64,000 bases of DNA from Shewanella phaeophyticola. GTDB taxonomy: Bacteria > Pseudomonadota > Gammaproteobacteria > Enterobacterales > Shewanellaceae. Positions 51,869 through 60,670 of this stretch are shown here, one piece after another (position 1 is the first letter of the stretch; each line of letters begins with the position of its first letter). Location: the NCBI RefSeq assembly GCF_025398315.1, contig NZ_JAODOQ010000001.1:2666001-2730000 (forward strand), read 5' to 3'. The notes under the pieces were generated by a model. That model was not told the origin of the DNA and made no database searches. It worked only from the letters and a program-made list of their open reading frames with translations. The translations under genes and the position numbers were made by a program.

Positions 51869-52522
51869 CTAATGATGTTTGCCACGTAAGGTATCCCACA
51901 TCGTTTTAATCCGCTGCCAAATACCAGGGTGATCAACAATAGGCGCACTCTCTTCAACGGGCTTTTGCGGCGGTTTGATCATGGGCGAAATAATCTGCAA
52001 AAACTCGGTTAGCGACTCTGCTAATTTTGTGCGTTGTTTTTCACCTGGAATTTCAATCCACACACTGCCATCGTCATTATTAACGGTGAGCATTTCATCG
52101 CCCTCACCTAGCACACCAATAAACCAGGTTGCGGGTTGTTTAAGCTTTTGCTTCATGATCAAATGACCAATTACATTTTGTTGCAAATTTTCAAAGTCTT
52201 CTTGGTTCCACACTTGCAATAACTCACCTTCACCAAATGGCGCAGTAAACTGTAATGGCGCTGAAAAATATTCACCATAAAATGCATGAATATCTTGGTG
52301 TAGTTGAATATTTAATGCATTCTCAACATTATTAAAGTCAGCCGCATCATCACGTTTAACCGGCTGCCAAAACACAGTATCATCAGTGTCTGAGTTAAAT
52401 TTTCCTTGAATACATATTGAGTCTTCGCCCAAAGGATAATAGCGCGGAAATTCAGACAAGGTATCTTGGTAAGATTTAAGATAGTTATTTATAAAGTTTT
52501 CTAATGCAGATGAACAAGACAC
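51869..52522 (-). CDS. syd: SecY-interacting protein Syd
   Basis: 217 residues. N-terminal ALENFINNYLKSYQDTLSEFPRYYPLGED, then HQDIHAFYGEYFSAPLQFTA and WFIGVLGEGDEMLTVNNDDGSVWIEIPG, the typical Syd segments. Syd binds SecY at the cytoplasmic face of the membrane. It diverges from queF, as in E. coli where syd and queF are neighbours. Confidence 0.93.
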   Translation of the reverse strand: MSCSSALENFINNYLKSYQDTLSEFPRYYPLGEDSICIQGKFNSDTDDTVFWQPVKRDDAADFNNVENALNIQLHQDIHAFYGEYFSAPLQFTAPFGEGELLQVWNQEDFENLQQNVIGHLIMKQKLKQPATWFIGVLGEGDEMLTVNNDDGSVWIEIPGEKQRTKLAESLTEFLQIISPMIKPPQKPVEESAPIVDHPGIWQRIKTMWDTLRGKHH

Positions 52523-52576
52523 TTAAGCCACTCGTAGTTTATAATAAAACCATATTTTGACACGGAAACCGATTAG

Positions 52577-53435
52577 ATGACACACAATCACGACCCTTAT
52601 AGTGATGCTGATGCACTTAAAGGCCTAACCTTAGGCCATGCAACTGTATATCAAGCTGAGTATGACGCGTCACTGCTGCAAGGGGTTCCACGCAAACTTA
52701 ATCGAGATGCAATTGCATTAAGTGGTGATTTACCTTTCCATGGTACTGATATTTGGATCGAGCTATGAATTGTCATGGCTAAACGCCAAAGGCAAGCCTG
52801 TTGTAGCGTTATTAGAAGTGCAACTGGATATCAATAGCGCCAATCTGATTGAATCCAAATCGTTTAAATTGTACTTAAATAGCTTTAATCAAACTAAGTT
52901 TGATAGCGTTGAAGACGTGCAAGACACATTACGTCGCGATTTAGCCGCTTGTGCAGAAGGTGAAGTGACGGTGAAGGTTATCGAACCTAAACACTTTAAC
53001 CTTGAACGTATTGTCGATTTACCCGGCAGCTGCATTGACGATTTAGACATCGAAGTCACAGAGTACGAGTTTAATCCAGACCATTTAATTGACGGTACAG
53101 ATCCTGACAAAAATGTCGCAGAAACACTAAACTCAAACTTATTAAAGTCTAACTGCTTAATTACCTCACAACCTGATTGGGGCAGTGTGATGATCCGTTA
53201 TCAAGGACCTAAGATTGATCGTGAAAAACTGCTGCGCTATTTGATTTCTTTCCGTCAACATAATGAGTTTCACGAACAGTGTGTGGAGCGTATTTTTGTC
53301 GACTTAAAAAAATACTGCCAATGCACTAAGTTAACTGTGTATGCGCGTTATACTCGTCGCGGTGGTTTAGACATTAACCCATACCGCAGCGATTTTGAAA
53401 ACCCACCAGAATCTAACCGTCTCGCCAGACAGTAA
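52577..53435 (+). CDS. queF: NADPH-dependent 7-cyano-7-deazaguanine reductase (frameshifted)
   Basis: The first frame runs to 52768 with [21 protein letters not shown]; near TTTGGATCGAGC one extra base interrupts GTDIW...[12 protein letters not shown], which continues in the 52722-53435 frame. Motifs [18 protein letters not shown] and the catalytic Cys in [14 protein letters not shown] are present. Long two-domain form, as in gammaproteobacteria. It makes preQ1 for queuosine in tRNA. Confidence 0.95.
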
Positions 53436-53462
53436 ACACTAAAGCACTAGCGTAAAACGTTA

Positions 53463-53493
53463 AAAGCCAATCATCATCGATTGGCTTTTTTTG
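53463..53493 (+). terminator. Terminator of queF
   Basis: AAAAGCCAATC, loop ATCATC, GATTGGCTTTT followed by TTT. Confidence 0.9.
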
Positions 53494-53523
53494 TTGCCCG
53501 TTAAGCGGTATATACTTGTTCTA

Positions 53524-54191
53524 TTAAGCGGAATAAGCTTGTTCCATTAACGTTTCAATAGTTTGTCTAAGCCAAATACATGACTTATCTTGCACATGTT
53601 TACTCGGCCAAATACTGAATAATTCAATAGGTCGAGTTTCAAATGGTAATTCGAGTAAATCGAGTTTAAATAACTCAGCGTAACTTTTACTAAATGTACA
53701 AGGTGCGATTCCAATAGCATTAGATTTACTGATTAATGACAACATACTCAGTATAGACGATTGTTCACTGTATAAAATTCGCTGTGGAAGCAGTTCATTA
53801 GAAATGATATCTGCCACACGCATATTATCGCGATGAAATCGATACATAACATGTTGTGCTGCAAAATATTGATCTCGATTTACACTCTGTTGAATACTAG
53901 GGTGTTGTTGGCGCACCACACAAACCATCCTCTCCTGAGCAACCTTTTGAAAATGAAACATCTTGAGTTTTGGAGGCACAATATCAATTAATAAATCAAC
54001 TTTTTGCATTTGAAGATCTTGATATTGTTCATCCTCAATTGCTGGCGAATGTTTACATACTATTCTTACCGTTAAGTTGGCTAACAACTTATCAAGATAC
54101 GGCTGAAGCAAATCAATCACCGCTTCATTGGCGTATATCGTAAATAGTCTTGATGATGTGCAAGGATCAAACTCGCGTATTGACCTGGTCA
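53524..54191 (-). pseudogene. LysR-family regulator, C-terminal part, cut by an IS3 element
   Basis: The substrate-binding domain half: REFDPCTSSRLFTIYANEA is the start of the effector domain and LLELPFETRPIELFSIWPS is near the end. It continues the gene at 55450-55731 across the IS3 element. Joining needs one base more at ATATGAC than is seen, restoring ATA TTG ACC AGG (MGI-LTRSI). The regulator would be about 320 residues in full. It is divergent from the alkylsulfatase and is the likely activator in an SdsB-like role. It is almost certainly inactive as it stands. Confidence 0.8.
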
Positions 54192-54220
54192 ACTGAATTC
54201 GGACAACCTAGTTAAGTTCC

Positions 54221-55135
54221 TTAAGCTACATCCTTCAAATGCTTATCCATACGTTCAAACTCATTGGGACTTTGATAATTGAGGTAAGAATGCATTCGTT
54301 GGCTGTTGTACCACATTGTGATGTAATTCAAGACATCTTGTTGAGCTGCATAGCGCGTTCGATAATTGCGCCAATGAACTCGTTCTTGCTTCAAGCTACC
54401 GAAAAAGCTTTCTACTACTGCATTATCCCAGCAACAGCCTTTTTTGCTCATACTGCCGACAAACTTATGTAGCCTCAGTATCCGTCTGTATTGGTGGCTC
54501 GCATATTGAACGCCTTGATCTGAGTGTATGATCAATCCGGCTTTTGGCTTTCGTTGCCATATTGCCATTGTTAGGGCATCACAAACCAACTGTGCTTTCA
54601 TTCTGCTGCCCATACTCCAACCAACAACTTTACGCGAATAGAGATCGATTACGACCGCTAAATACAGCCATCCTTCAGAAGTCCATATGTACGTAATATC
54701 TTGCACCCACGCTTGATTAGCGCGCTGAACGTCGAAATCCTGCTTAAGTTCATTATCATATATAGGCTTCTTGTGGTCGCTGTTGGTTGTTGTCTTGTAC
54801 TTCTTTTTATAGCGCACCCAAACGTTTGCTTCTTTCATCAACTGCGCTGTTTTCTTACGCCCAACAGGGTAATCAAGTGAATTCAAAGCCTTTCGAATAC
54901 GTCTTTGTCCATAGGTGTTATCGCTAAACTCGGCGATATTCTTCACCCACTGCAACATCTCTTGATGCTCTGTATCAACAGAGTACTGAGACTTCCGCTT
55001 TTGATAACTGTAGTAATTATTGTTTTTCACACCCAACACGTGACACATTAATATCACTGGCCAGATCTTCTTATTTTGGGCAATAAACGCGTATTTTATT
55101 TCGTTTCTTTGGCAAAGAAGACCGTCGCTTTTTTT
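54221..55135 (-). CDS. IS3-family transposase, orfB product
   Basis: The DDE integrase domain is intact: WVQDITYIWTSEGWLYLAVVIDLYSRKVVGW (first Asp), HSDQGVQYAS (second Asp), and WDNAVVESFFGSLKQE (Glu). The frame is open upstream of the ATG at 55057 to the slippery run at 55128-55135, giving SDGLLCQRNEIKYAFIAQ, so it is likely made as an OrfAB fusion by -1 frameshift. The transposase cuts and joins the ends. Confidence 0.92.
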   Translation of the reverse strand, partial: KKSDGLLCQRNEIKYAFIAQNKKIWPVILMCHVLGVKNNNYYSYQKRKSQYSVDTEHQEMLQWVKNIAEFSDNTYGQRRIRKALNSLDYPVGRKKTAQLMKEANVWVRYKKKYKTTTNSDHKKPIYDNELKQDFDVQRANQAWVQDITYIWTSEGWLYLAVVIDLYSRKVVGWSMGSRMKAQLVCDALTMAIWQRKPKAGLIIHSDQGVQYASHQYRRILRLHKFVGSMSKKGCCWDNAVVESFFGSLKQERVHWRNYRTRYAAQQDVLNYITMWYNSQRMHSYLNYQSPNEFERMDKHLKDVA

Positions 55136-55389
55136 AGTATTTCACGCTCCATTTCTAAACGCTTAACTTGTGCTTTTAGCTTGCGGATCTCTTCCTGCTC
55201 AGACGTTAACTTGCCGTTACCTCTAAAAGCATGGCCATCATAATTTTCTGCTTCTTTTATCCATCGGCCAAGAAGCTGAGGTGTTACTTCTAAATTTCTA
55301 GCAGCCTCAGCAATACTGTAATTTTGCTCTCTAACTAATGCGATAGCATCAAGTTTGAATTCTTTTGAATAGGTTTTACGTGTTTTCAT
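55096..55389 (-). CDS. IS3-family transposase, orfA product
   Basis: 97 residues: an HTH domain (RKTYSKEFKLDAIALVREQ, IAEAARNLEVTPQLLGRWI) followed by a leucine-zipper-like helix. The end covers the slippery run A7G (minus strand, 55128-55135), where ribosomes shift to orfB. ATG 55389 with AACTGGAG upstream. Confidence 0.93.
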   Translation of the reverse strand: MKTRKTYSKEFKLDAIALVREQNYSIAEAARNLEVTPQLLGRWIKEAENYDGHAFRGNGKLTSEQEEIRKLKAQVKRLEMEREILKKATVFFAKETK

Positions 55390-55449
55390 TTTAATCTCCA
55401 GTTAAATCAATTATGTCTTAACTGGGTTAGTCGTATCAATTAAACCACG

Positions 55450-55731
55450 TCATATCCCCATTAAGGTTTGCTCCATCGAATCAAGCATTGGCTGAATAGA
55501 ATTAAAAATATGTAGCCCTGTCGCTGTTGGTTCAATACCTCGTCCAACTCTGATAAATAATTCACATTCTAAGGCCACTTTTAGACGATTTATTGCATTA
55601 CTTACCGAAGACTGAGTTAACCCTAATTGTTCTGAAGCCAGAGTAATTGATGAATATTGACAAACCGTACAAAACACTCTCAATAAATTGAGGTCCAAAG
55701 TCATCAATTTACACTTAAACTCATCGTTCAT
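55450..55731 (-). pseudogene. LysR-family regulator, N-terminal part
   Basis: The DNA-binding domain (LDLNLLRVFCTVCQYSSITLASEQLGLTQSSVSNAINRLK) is present and stops at the IS edge. ATG 55731 follows AAAGGATAAGG, a better start than 55761. It faces the alkylsulfatase gene, 140 bases away. Confidence 0.85.
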
Positions 55732-55872
55732 AGCCTTATCCTTTATCTTCAACACATTCATACTATGAATGTATTAACACCATTTAGCCATAGTTATCTT
55801 TAACTTCCAATTAACTAAGATAGATTCATCAACTTTGAACCCTAAATTTTTATTTTAATGAGGAATACCATC

Positions 55873-57861
55873 ATGAAAAAATCTATCATCGCGCTATCAA
55901 TAATGACATTGTCACTCAACGCCGTAGCTTCACAGCACGAACACGATCATCTAACAGTCGACTATCACGGCAAGGCAGCCACACCGGCTACGATTGCGCA
56001 TAATATCGCTGTAGCTAAAGACCTTAACTTTAAAGATAAAGACGCATTCGAACGTTTTAGTAAAAACCAAATTGCTGAGTTTGACCAAGCGACCGCCGCT
56101 ATTTTGCGAGCAGAGTTTAGCTTTATCAGTGAGCAATTTCCTGACTCCGTTAACCCATCTCTTTATCGCCAAGCACAGCTTAATATGGTGCCAAACGGTT
56201 TATATAAAGTGACTGATGGTATCTACCAAATTCGTGGCACTGACTTATCTAATATGACCTTGATCCGTGGAGAAACAGGTTGGATTGTTTACGATGTATT
56301 GCTCACAAAAGAAGCGGCAGAGCAGTCAATTAAATTTGCACTCGAACACCTACCCGAAGGCAACGATTTACCCATTGTTGCAATGATTTATTCTCATAGC
56401 CATGCTGACCATTTTGGCGGCGCACGTGGTGTACAGAATTTATTTCCTGACGTGAAAGTGTATGGTTCAAATAACATTACAACAGAAGTAGTAGATGAAA
56501 ACGTACTTGCGGGTAACGCAATGAGCCGCCGAGCGGGTTATCAATATGGTGCCACATTAGGTAAACACGACCACGGTATTGTCGATGCAGCCTTGGCAAA
56601 AGGCTTATCAAAAGGTGAAATTACCTATGTGAAACCAGATTACGAACTCAACCAACAAGGCAAATGGGAAACCTTAACCATCGACGGGCTAGAAATGGTA
56701 TTTATGGATGCCTCTGGCACTGAAGCAGCCAGCGAAATGGTGACTTATATTCCGTCAATGAAAGCGCTATGGTCAGGAGAGCTCACCTATGACGGTATGC
56801 ATAACATTTATACATTACGTGGTGCCAAAGTGCGTGACGCCTTAAAATGGTCAAAAGACATTAACCAAATGGTCAATGCATTCGGTCAAGATGTTGAAGT
56901 ATTATTTGCATCACATTCAGCACCGGTTTGGGGTAATAGTGAAGTTAATCAATACCTTAAAATGCAACGTGATAACTATGGTTTAGTGCATAACCAATCA
57001 TTACGCTTAGCCAACCAAGGTGTGGTGATACAAGATATTGGCGATGCCATTATGGATACCATTCCGCAACAGGTCAAAGACACTTGGTATACCAATGGTT
57101 ATCATGGTACCTACAGTCACAACGCCAAAGCGGTTTACAACATGTATTTGGGTTACTTTGACATGAACCCTGCCAACTTAAACCCTCTGCCAACTCAGCA
57201 AGAAGCGACTAAATTTGTTGAATATATGGGTGGTGCTGAAAATGTGGTCAAAAAAGCCAAGACAGACTTTGCCCAAGGAGATTATCGTTTTGTCGCAACG
57301 GCGCTCAATAAAGTAGTGATGGCAGACCCAAGTAATGAAAATGCACGCGATTTATTAGCAGACACCTATGAACAACTGGGTTATCAAGCTGAAGGCGCTG
57401 GTTGGAGAAACATTTACCTTACGGGTGCCCAAGAGTTACGCGTTGGTATACAACCTGGTGCACCTAAATCTGCTTCTGCAGATGTATTAAGCGAAATGGA
57501 TATGACCACATTGTTTGACTTTTTAGCCGTCAAAGTCGACAGCATTGCTGCAGACAAGTTAGGTAACATCAGTTTAAATGTGGTCACTAAAGCGACAAAC
57601 ACAACACCTGAAACTACCGTGTTTGTTGAGCTTAGCCATGGCAATCTCAATAACATTGTGGTCGAAAAAGCTAAAACGGCAGACGCTACATTAACCGTCG
57701 ACAAAGACGATATTGTTAAGGTGTTATTAGGTAAAACGTCACTTAAACAATTACTTGAACAAGGTAAAGCCAGTATGACAGGTGACCAACAAGCCTTTGG
57801 TAAAATAGCCTCCACTTTAGTGCAATTTGATGAAAGCTTTGCCATCGTCCCTTTAAAGTAA
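55873..57861 (+). CDS. Secreted linear primary-alkylsulfatase (SdsA1-like)
   Basis: 662 residues; ATG 55873 follows AGGA at eight bases. Signal peptide (ALSIMTLSLNAVAS-Q). The metallo-beta-lactamase domain has SHSHADHFGGARG (two zinc ligands) and later FMDASGTEAASEMVTY, LWSGEL and FASHSAPVWG. The C-terminal 120 residues form an SCP2-like lipid-binding domain, the layout of the Pseudomonas alkylsulfatase SdsA1. It cleaves alkyl sulfates such as SDS, releasing alcohol and sulfate. It is divergent from the broken LysR gene, which parallels the sdsA/sdsB pair. Confidence 0.9.
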   Translation: MKKSIIALSIMTLSLNAVASQHEHDHLTVDYHGKAATPATIAHNIAVAKDLNFKDKDAFERFSKNQIAEFDQATAAILRAEFSFISEQFPDSVNPSLYRQAQLNMVPNGLYKVTDGIYQIRGTDLSNMTLIRGETGWIVYDVLLTKEAAEQSIKFALEHLPEGNDLPIVAMIYSHSHADHFGGARGVQNLFPDVKVYGSNNITTEVVDENVLAGNAMSRRAGYQYGATLGKHDHGIVDAALAKGLSKGEITYVKPDYELNQQGKWETLTIDGLEMVFMDASGTEAASEMVTYIPSMKALWSGELTYDGMHNIYTLRGAKVRDALKWSKDINQMVNAFGQDVEVLFASHSAPVWGNSEVNQYLKMQRDNYGLVHNQSLRLANQGVVIQDIGDAIMDTIPQQVKDTWYTNGYHGTYSHNAKAVYNMYLGYFDMNPANLNPLPTQQEATKFVEYMGGAENVVKKAKTDFAQGDYRFVATALNKVVMADPSNENARDLLADTYEQLGYQAEGAGWRNIYLTGAQELRVGIQPGAPKSASADVLSEMDMTTLFDFLAVKVDSIAADKLGNISLNVVTKATNTTPETTVFVELSHGNLNNIVVEKAKTADATLTVDKDDIVKVLLGKTSLKQLLEQGKASMTGDQQAFGKIASTLVQFDESFAIVPLK

Positions 57862-57911
57862 ACGTTAGCAGTAAAACAGTTGCGAATAACGAGTAACATA
57901 TTTCGTCACTT

Positions 57912-57942
57912 AATTCAGCCGAAGCGATGCTTCGGCTGAATT
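57912..57942 (+). terminator. Terminator of the alkylsulfatase gene
   Basis: AATTCAGCCGAAGC, GAT, GCTTCGGCTGAATT: a 14-pair perfect hairpin followed by GCTTTT. Confidence 0.8.
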
Positions 57943-57985
57943 GCTTTTCCGCATATTTTTATGCCTGATGCTTTATAGAGAACTT

Positions 57986-58005
57986 ACGATCAACAGACCC
58001 TAGGC
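57986..58005. repeat. Truncated MITE-like end (copy 3)
   Basis: ACGATCAACAGACCCTAGGC matches the right end of the element at 39502-39799 (GATCAACAGACCCCAGGC) in 18 bases apart from one. The rest of the element is absent. Confidence 0.6.
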
Positions 58006-58960
58006 ATTAGCATCGGCCAATAATTGTGCCAGTGACAATTGATAAACCGTTAATGCACTATCGCCACAGTCGTCAGCTCTCGTTAACTCTAGCCCAATAT
58101 CTTGTTTATTTACGCCTAAGGTGACAGCAAAACGATAATGCTGATCAAGCCGGCTCCATTTGCGTTTGCCATATCATCGTATTAGCAATATCTTCAGCAT
58201 CGGTAAAGTTAAGCTTAACCCCTTGATATAAGGCAATAGATTGCTCAATCTTGCCCTTCAATTGCACATGCCCTTCATTTAACTCACTAAAGTCAACGGC
58301 AAAGGAGTTAAGTGACAAGGCTAAACCTAAACCACGCGCTTTAATGTAAGACTCTTTTACCGCCCATAAATCAAAGAAACGTTGCCGCTGTAGCTCAATG
58401 GGTAGCTGCAATAATGCCTCGGTTTCAGCCTGGGTAAAATAATGATTTAAAATTGGCACAATATCGGTACTGCTGCGCTCACGTTCAATATCAACACCAA
58501 AACACAGAGATGGAAGATGCACAGATTGAGTACTTTGGGTTAACTCAACATTAAACTCTGGCTTGAGGTTTACGTTTTGCAGGCTGGTCGTCGTTTCAAT
58601 CACGCCAATCATTAACCATTGGCCACTGTGACTTAAATTAAAATCTAAACCCGTTAACGCAGATAAATCATGGCTTAATGCAGGTTTACCTTTGGCGCCA
58701 TAAATAAACTGCCATTGAGCAGGCTTAACCTTGCTGTGACGGGATAATATCGCCCTTAACGCTAATCGTACTTGTAAGGCATTATTACGCGCAGACGGGC
58801 TTTTATAACGGGCAACTTTAGCCACTTCATCTTCGCTTAGCCAGCCAAGGGCTAACCCCGCACTAAAATCTGCTGAATGGAGTTCATCATCAAGTGGCAT
58901 AAAGTAAACATGCGGAGTTATGGGCAGATAACATTGATTTTTATCGGCAATAATGGGCAT
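58000..58960 (-). CDS. 4'-phosphopantetheinyl transferase (frameshifted)
   Basis: Sfp-type transferase of about 318 residues. Conserved FGVDIERE and FDLWAVKESYIKARG bind Mg2+ and coenzyme A. The first frame stops at 58145 with WQTQMEPA; removing one A in CAAATGGAG restores WQTQWSRLDQHYRFAVTLGVN and about 40 more residues, ending LADANA with TAG at 58000-58002, inside the MITE remnant. It activates carrier proteins of fatty-acid, polyketide or polyunsaturated-fatty-acid synthases. The neighbours do not say which. Confidence 0.85.
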
Positions 58961-59125
58961 TAAAACAACAAAACTCGAGTAGGCAATAATAAGGTTAAAT
59001 TACCGTAATATGCACAATGCAGCGAGTAATTTGTCGATTAAGCGCTTATTTTCACTCAAGCTGTTGCCGATTGCTGTCATTTAATCAACAATCAGCGCTA
59101 CCGTCTTACAGGAGACAATCGATTC

Positions 59126-60109
59126 ATGGGTAAATTTAGTGCTGTTATTGTCATCATATTGTTTACATTCAACTCGCATTCGGCCTTTGCCCAGTGGCAC
59201 CAAAAGAGTTTTCATGTCATGGGTACCCTCGCCCACGTTGAATTTTGGCTAGACGATGATGCAGCTCAAGCAACGGCAGATGAACTCATAGTGGCGGTTG
59301 AACAAGAAATGCAACGCATTGATCAAACCATGAGCCCTTATATCGCCACCAGCGCAGTGAGCGTGATTAACCGAGATGCGGCCACTCGCCCTGTTATTGT
59401 TAGCCAGGAGTTGTTTGATTTACTCACCGATGCGCACGATATTGCAGAATTAACCCACGGAATGTTTGATATCACTTATGCCTCTATCGGTTATCAATAC
59501 GATTACCGCAAGCATCAAAAACCCAATCAAGATGCAATCAAACAAGCGTTAACCGCCATTAATTATCAAACCGTTATCTTAGATAAAGCTAGCTTATCCG
59601 TTAAATTTACCGATGCGGATGTGAAAATTGATTTAGGCGGTATAGCCAAAGGTCATGCGGTTAAAAACTGTATCGCCATTCTTAAAAAAGCCGGTATTGA
59701 ACATGCACTTATTAGCGCTGGCGGTGACACCACACTGCTAGGCGATCGTATCGGTCGCCCGTGGTTTGTGGGCATTAAACACCCTCGCGCCGAAGACAAA
59801 ACTGCGGTGCAGTTACCTCTGAGTAATGAATCGATATCCACATCAGGCGACTATGAGCGTTACTTCATCGAAGACGGCGTGCGTTATCATCACATCATTA
59901 ATCCCAAAACCGGCGACTCCGCCCGCAATGTGGTGAGCGTATCGATTATTGGTAAAAACCCAACTTACGTCGATGCCCTCTCCACCGCCATTTTTGTGAT
60001 GGGATTACAACAAGGTATGGCGTTAATCAATGAGTTACCAGATTACGAAGCCATCATTATCGACAACCAACAAACCTTGCATGTATCAACTGGGTTACAA
60101 CAAGATTGA
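59126..60109 (+). CDS. apbE: FAD:protein FMN transferase (ApbE family)
   Basis: 327 residues with a signal peptide (AVIVIILFTFNSHSAFA-Q). The ApbE motifs are visible: MGTLAHVEFW, VSVINRDA, GGIAKGHAVKNC, ISAGGDTTLLG, SGDYERYF and HIINPKTG. The enzyme attaches FMN to Thr of membrane proteins such as NqrB and NqrC, using FAD and Mg2+. Location is periplasm. Confidence 0.93.
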   Translation: MGKFSAVIVIILFTFNSHSAFAQWHQKSFHVMGTLAHVEFWLDDDAAQATADELIVAVEQEMQRIDQTMSPYIATSAVSVINRDAATRPVIVSQELFDLLTDAHDIAELTHGMFDITYASIGYQYDYRKHQKPNQDAIKQALTAINYQTVILDKASLSVKFTDADVKIDLGGIAKGHAVKNCIAILKKAGIEHALISAGGDTTLLGDRIGRPWFVGIKHPRAEDKTAVQLPLSNESISTSGDYERYFIEDGVRYHHIINPKTGDSARNVVSVSIIGKNPTYVDALSTAIFVMGLQQGMALINELPDYEAIIIDNQQTLHVSTGLQQD

Positions 60110-60670
60110 TGATTAACAATCTTCTCGTCGTGGTGGAAAGCATTATGATGTTGCCAACATCATAATGACTTTTACAAAACCGATATCGGTCAGCTCACGG
60201 ATTAGGATAGGAATAGCCTAATACGTATGAGTGTTTCAATTAACTGGCGCAGTGGTGCGAATTTAAATAACGGCCTGCATGACTGTTAAGTTTGCCTTTT
60301 ATAAGCATCAGGGCAGTAAAATCGCTTCTAGCGGTAAATAAGTCACATCAAAAACAACAATAAGAGTGAGAATGCTGTACAGAAAACTGAGGCCAAAAAG
60401 CCATCGGTGAGCAGAGTATTATCTTGACTCACCGGGAGCGTCCATATGGCCATGTCACAGTGTGAACACTCATGCGGTGCCCCTAGATATTTAGCCCATT
60501 CAACACGTTGTTATATTGTAATAATTCTCGCTAAGTTGATTCAGATCACATTGCCTTTTTTTCTAATCATTACACTGATTAATATACTCCCAAGAAAGCA
60601 TTGGGCTATTTATTAAAGAAAAGGTCACCAGCCTTAATAGAGATAATGCAACCCAATCGAGGTGTGCTAT
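60110..60670. other. Gap before the MacAB-like operon
   Basis: The first part has a terminator-like hairpin (60141-60167). Near 60405-60434 an inverted repeat CGGTGAG/CTCACCG is followed by AT-rich sequence. GTTGATTCAGATCACAT at 60535-60551 is a fair CRP-type site (right half perfect), with the operon start 120 bases beyond. No gene is supported. Confidence 0.35.
60141..60167 (+). terminator. Terminator-like hairpin after apbE
   Basis: CATTATGATGTT, GCC, AACATCATAATG: a perfect 12-pair stem followed by ACTTTTAC. The T-tract is short, so termination is likely but weak. Confidence 0.55.

Larger units (their letters stand above)
54192..55448 (-). mobile_element. IS3-family insertion sequence
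   Basis: 1,257 bases. GTCA stands at both edges (54188-54191 and 55449-55452) and may be the target duplication, though one base next to it is odd. The ends share AATT...AGTTAAG-type sequence inward, an imperfect inverted repeat. It contains orfA and orfB. I cannot name the member. Confidence 0.78.

Noticed and set aside
57912..57942. Part of the MITE element
   Set aside because: It has no match to the MITE ends and lies just after the alkylsulfatase stop; a terminator is the plain reading.
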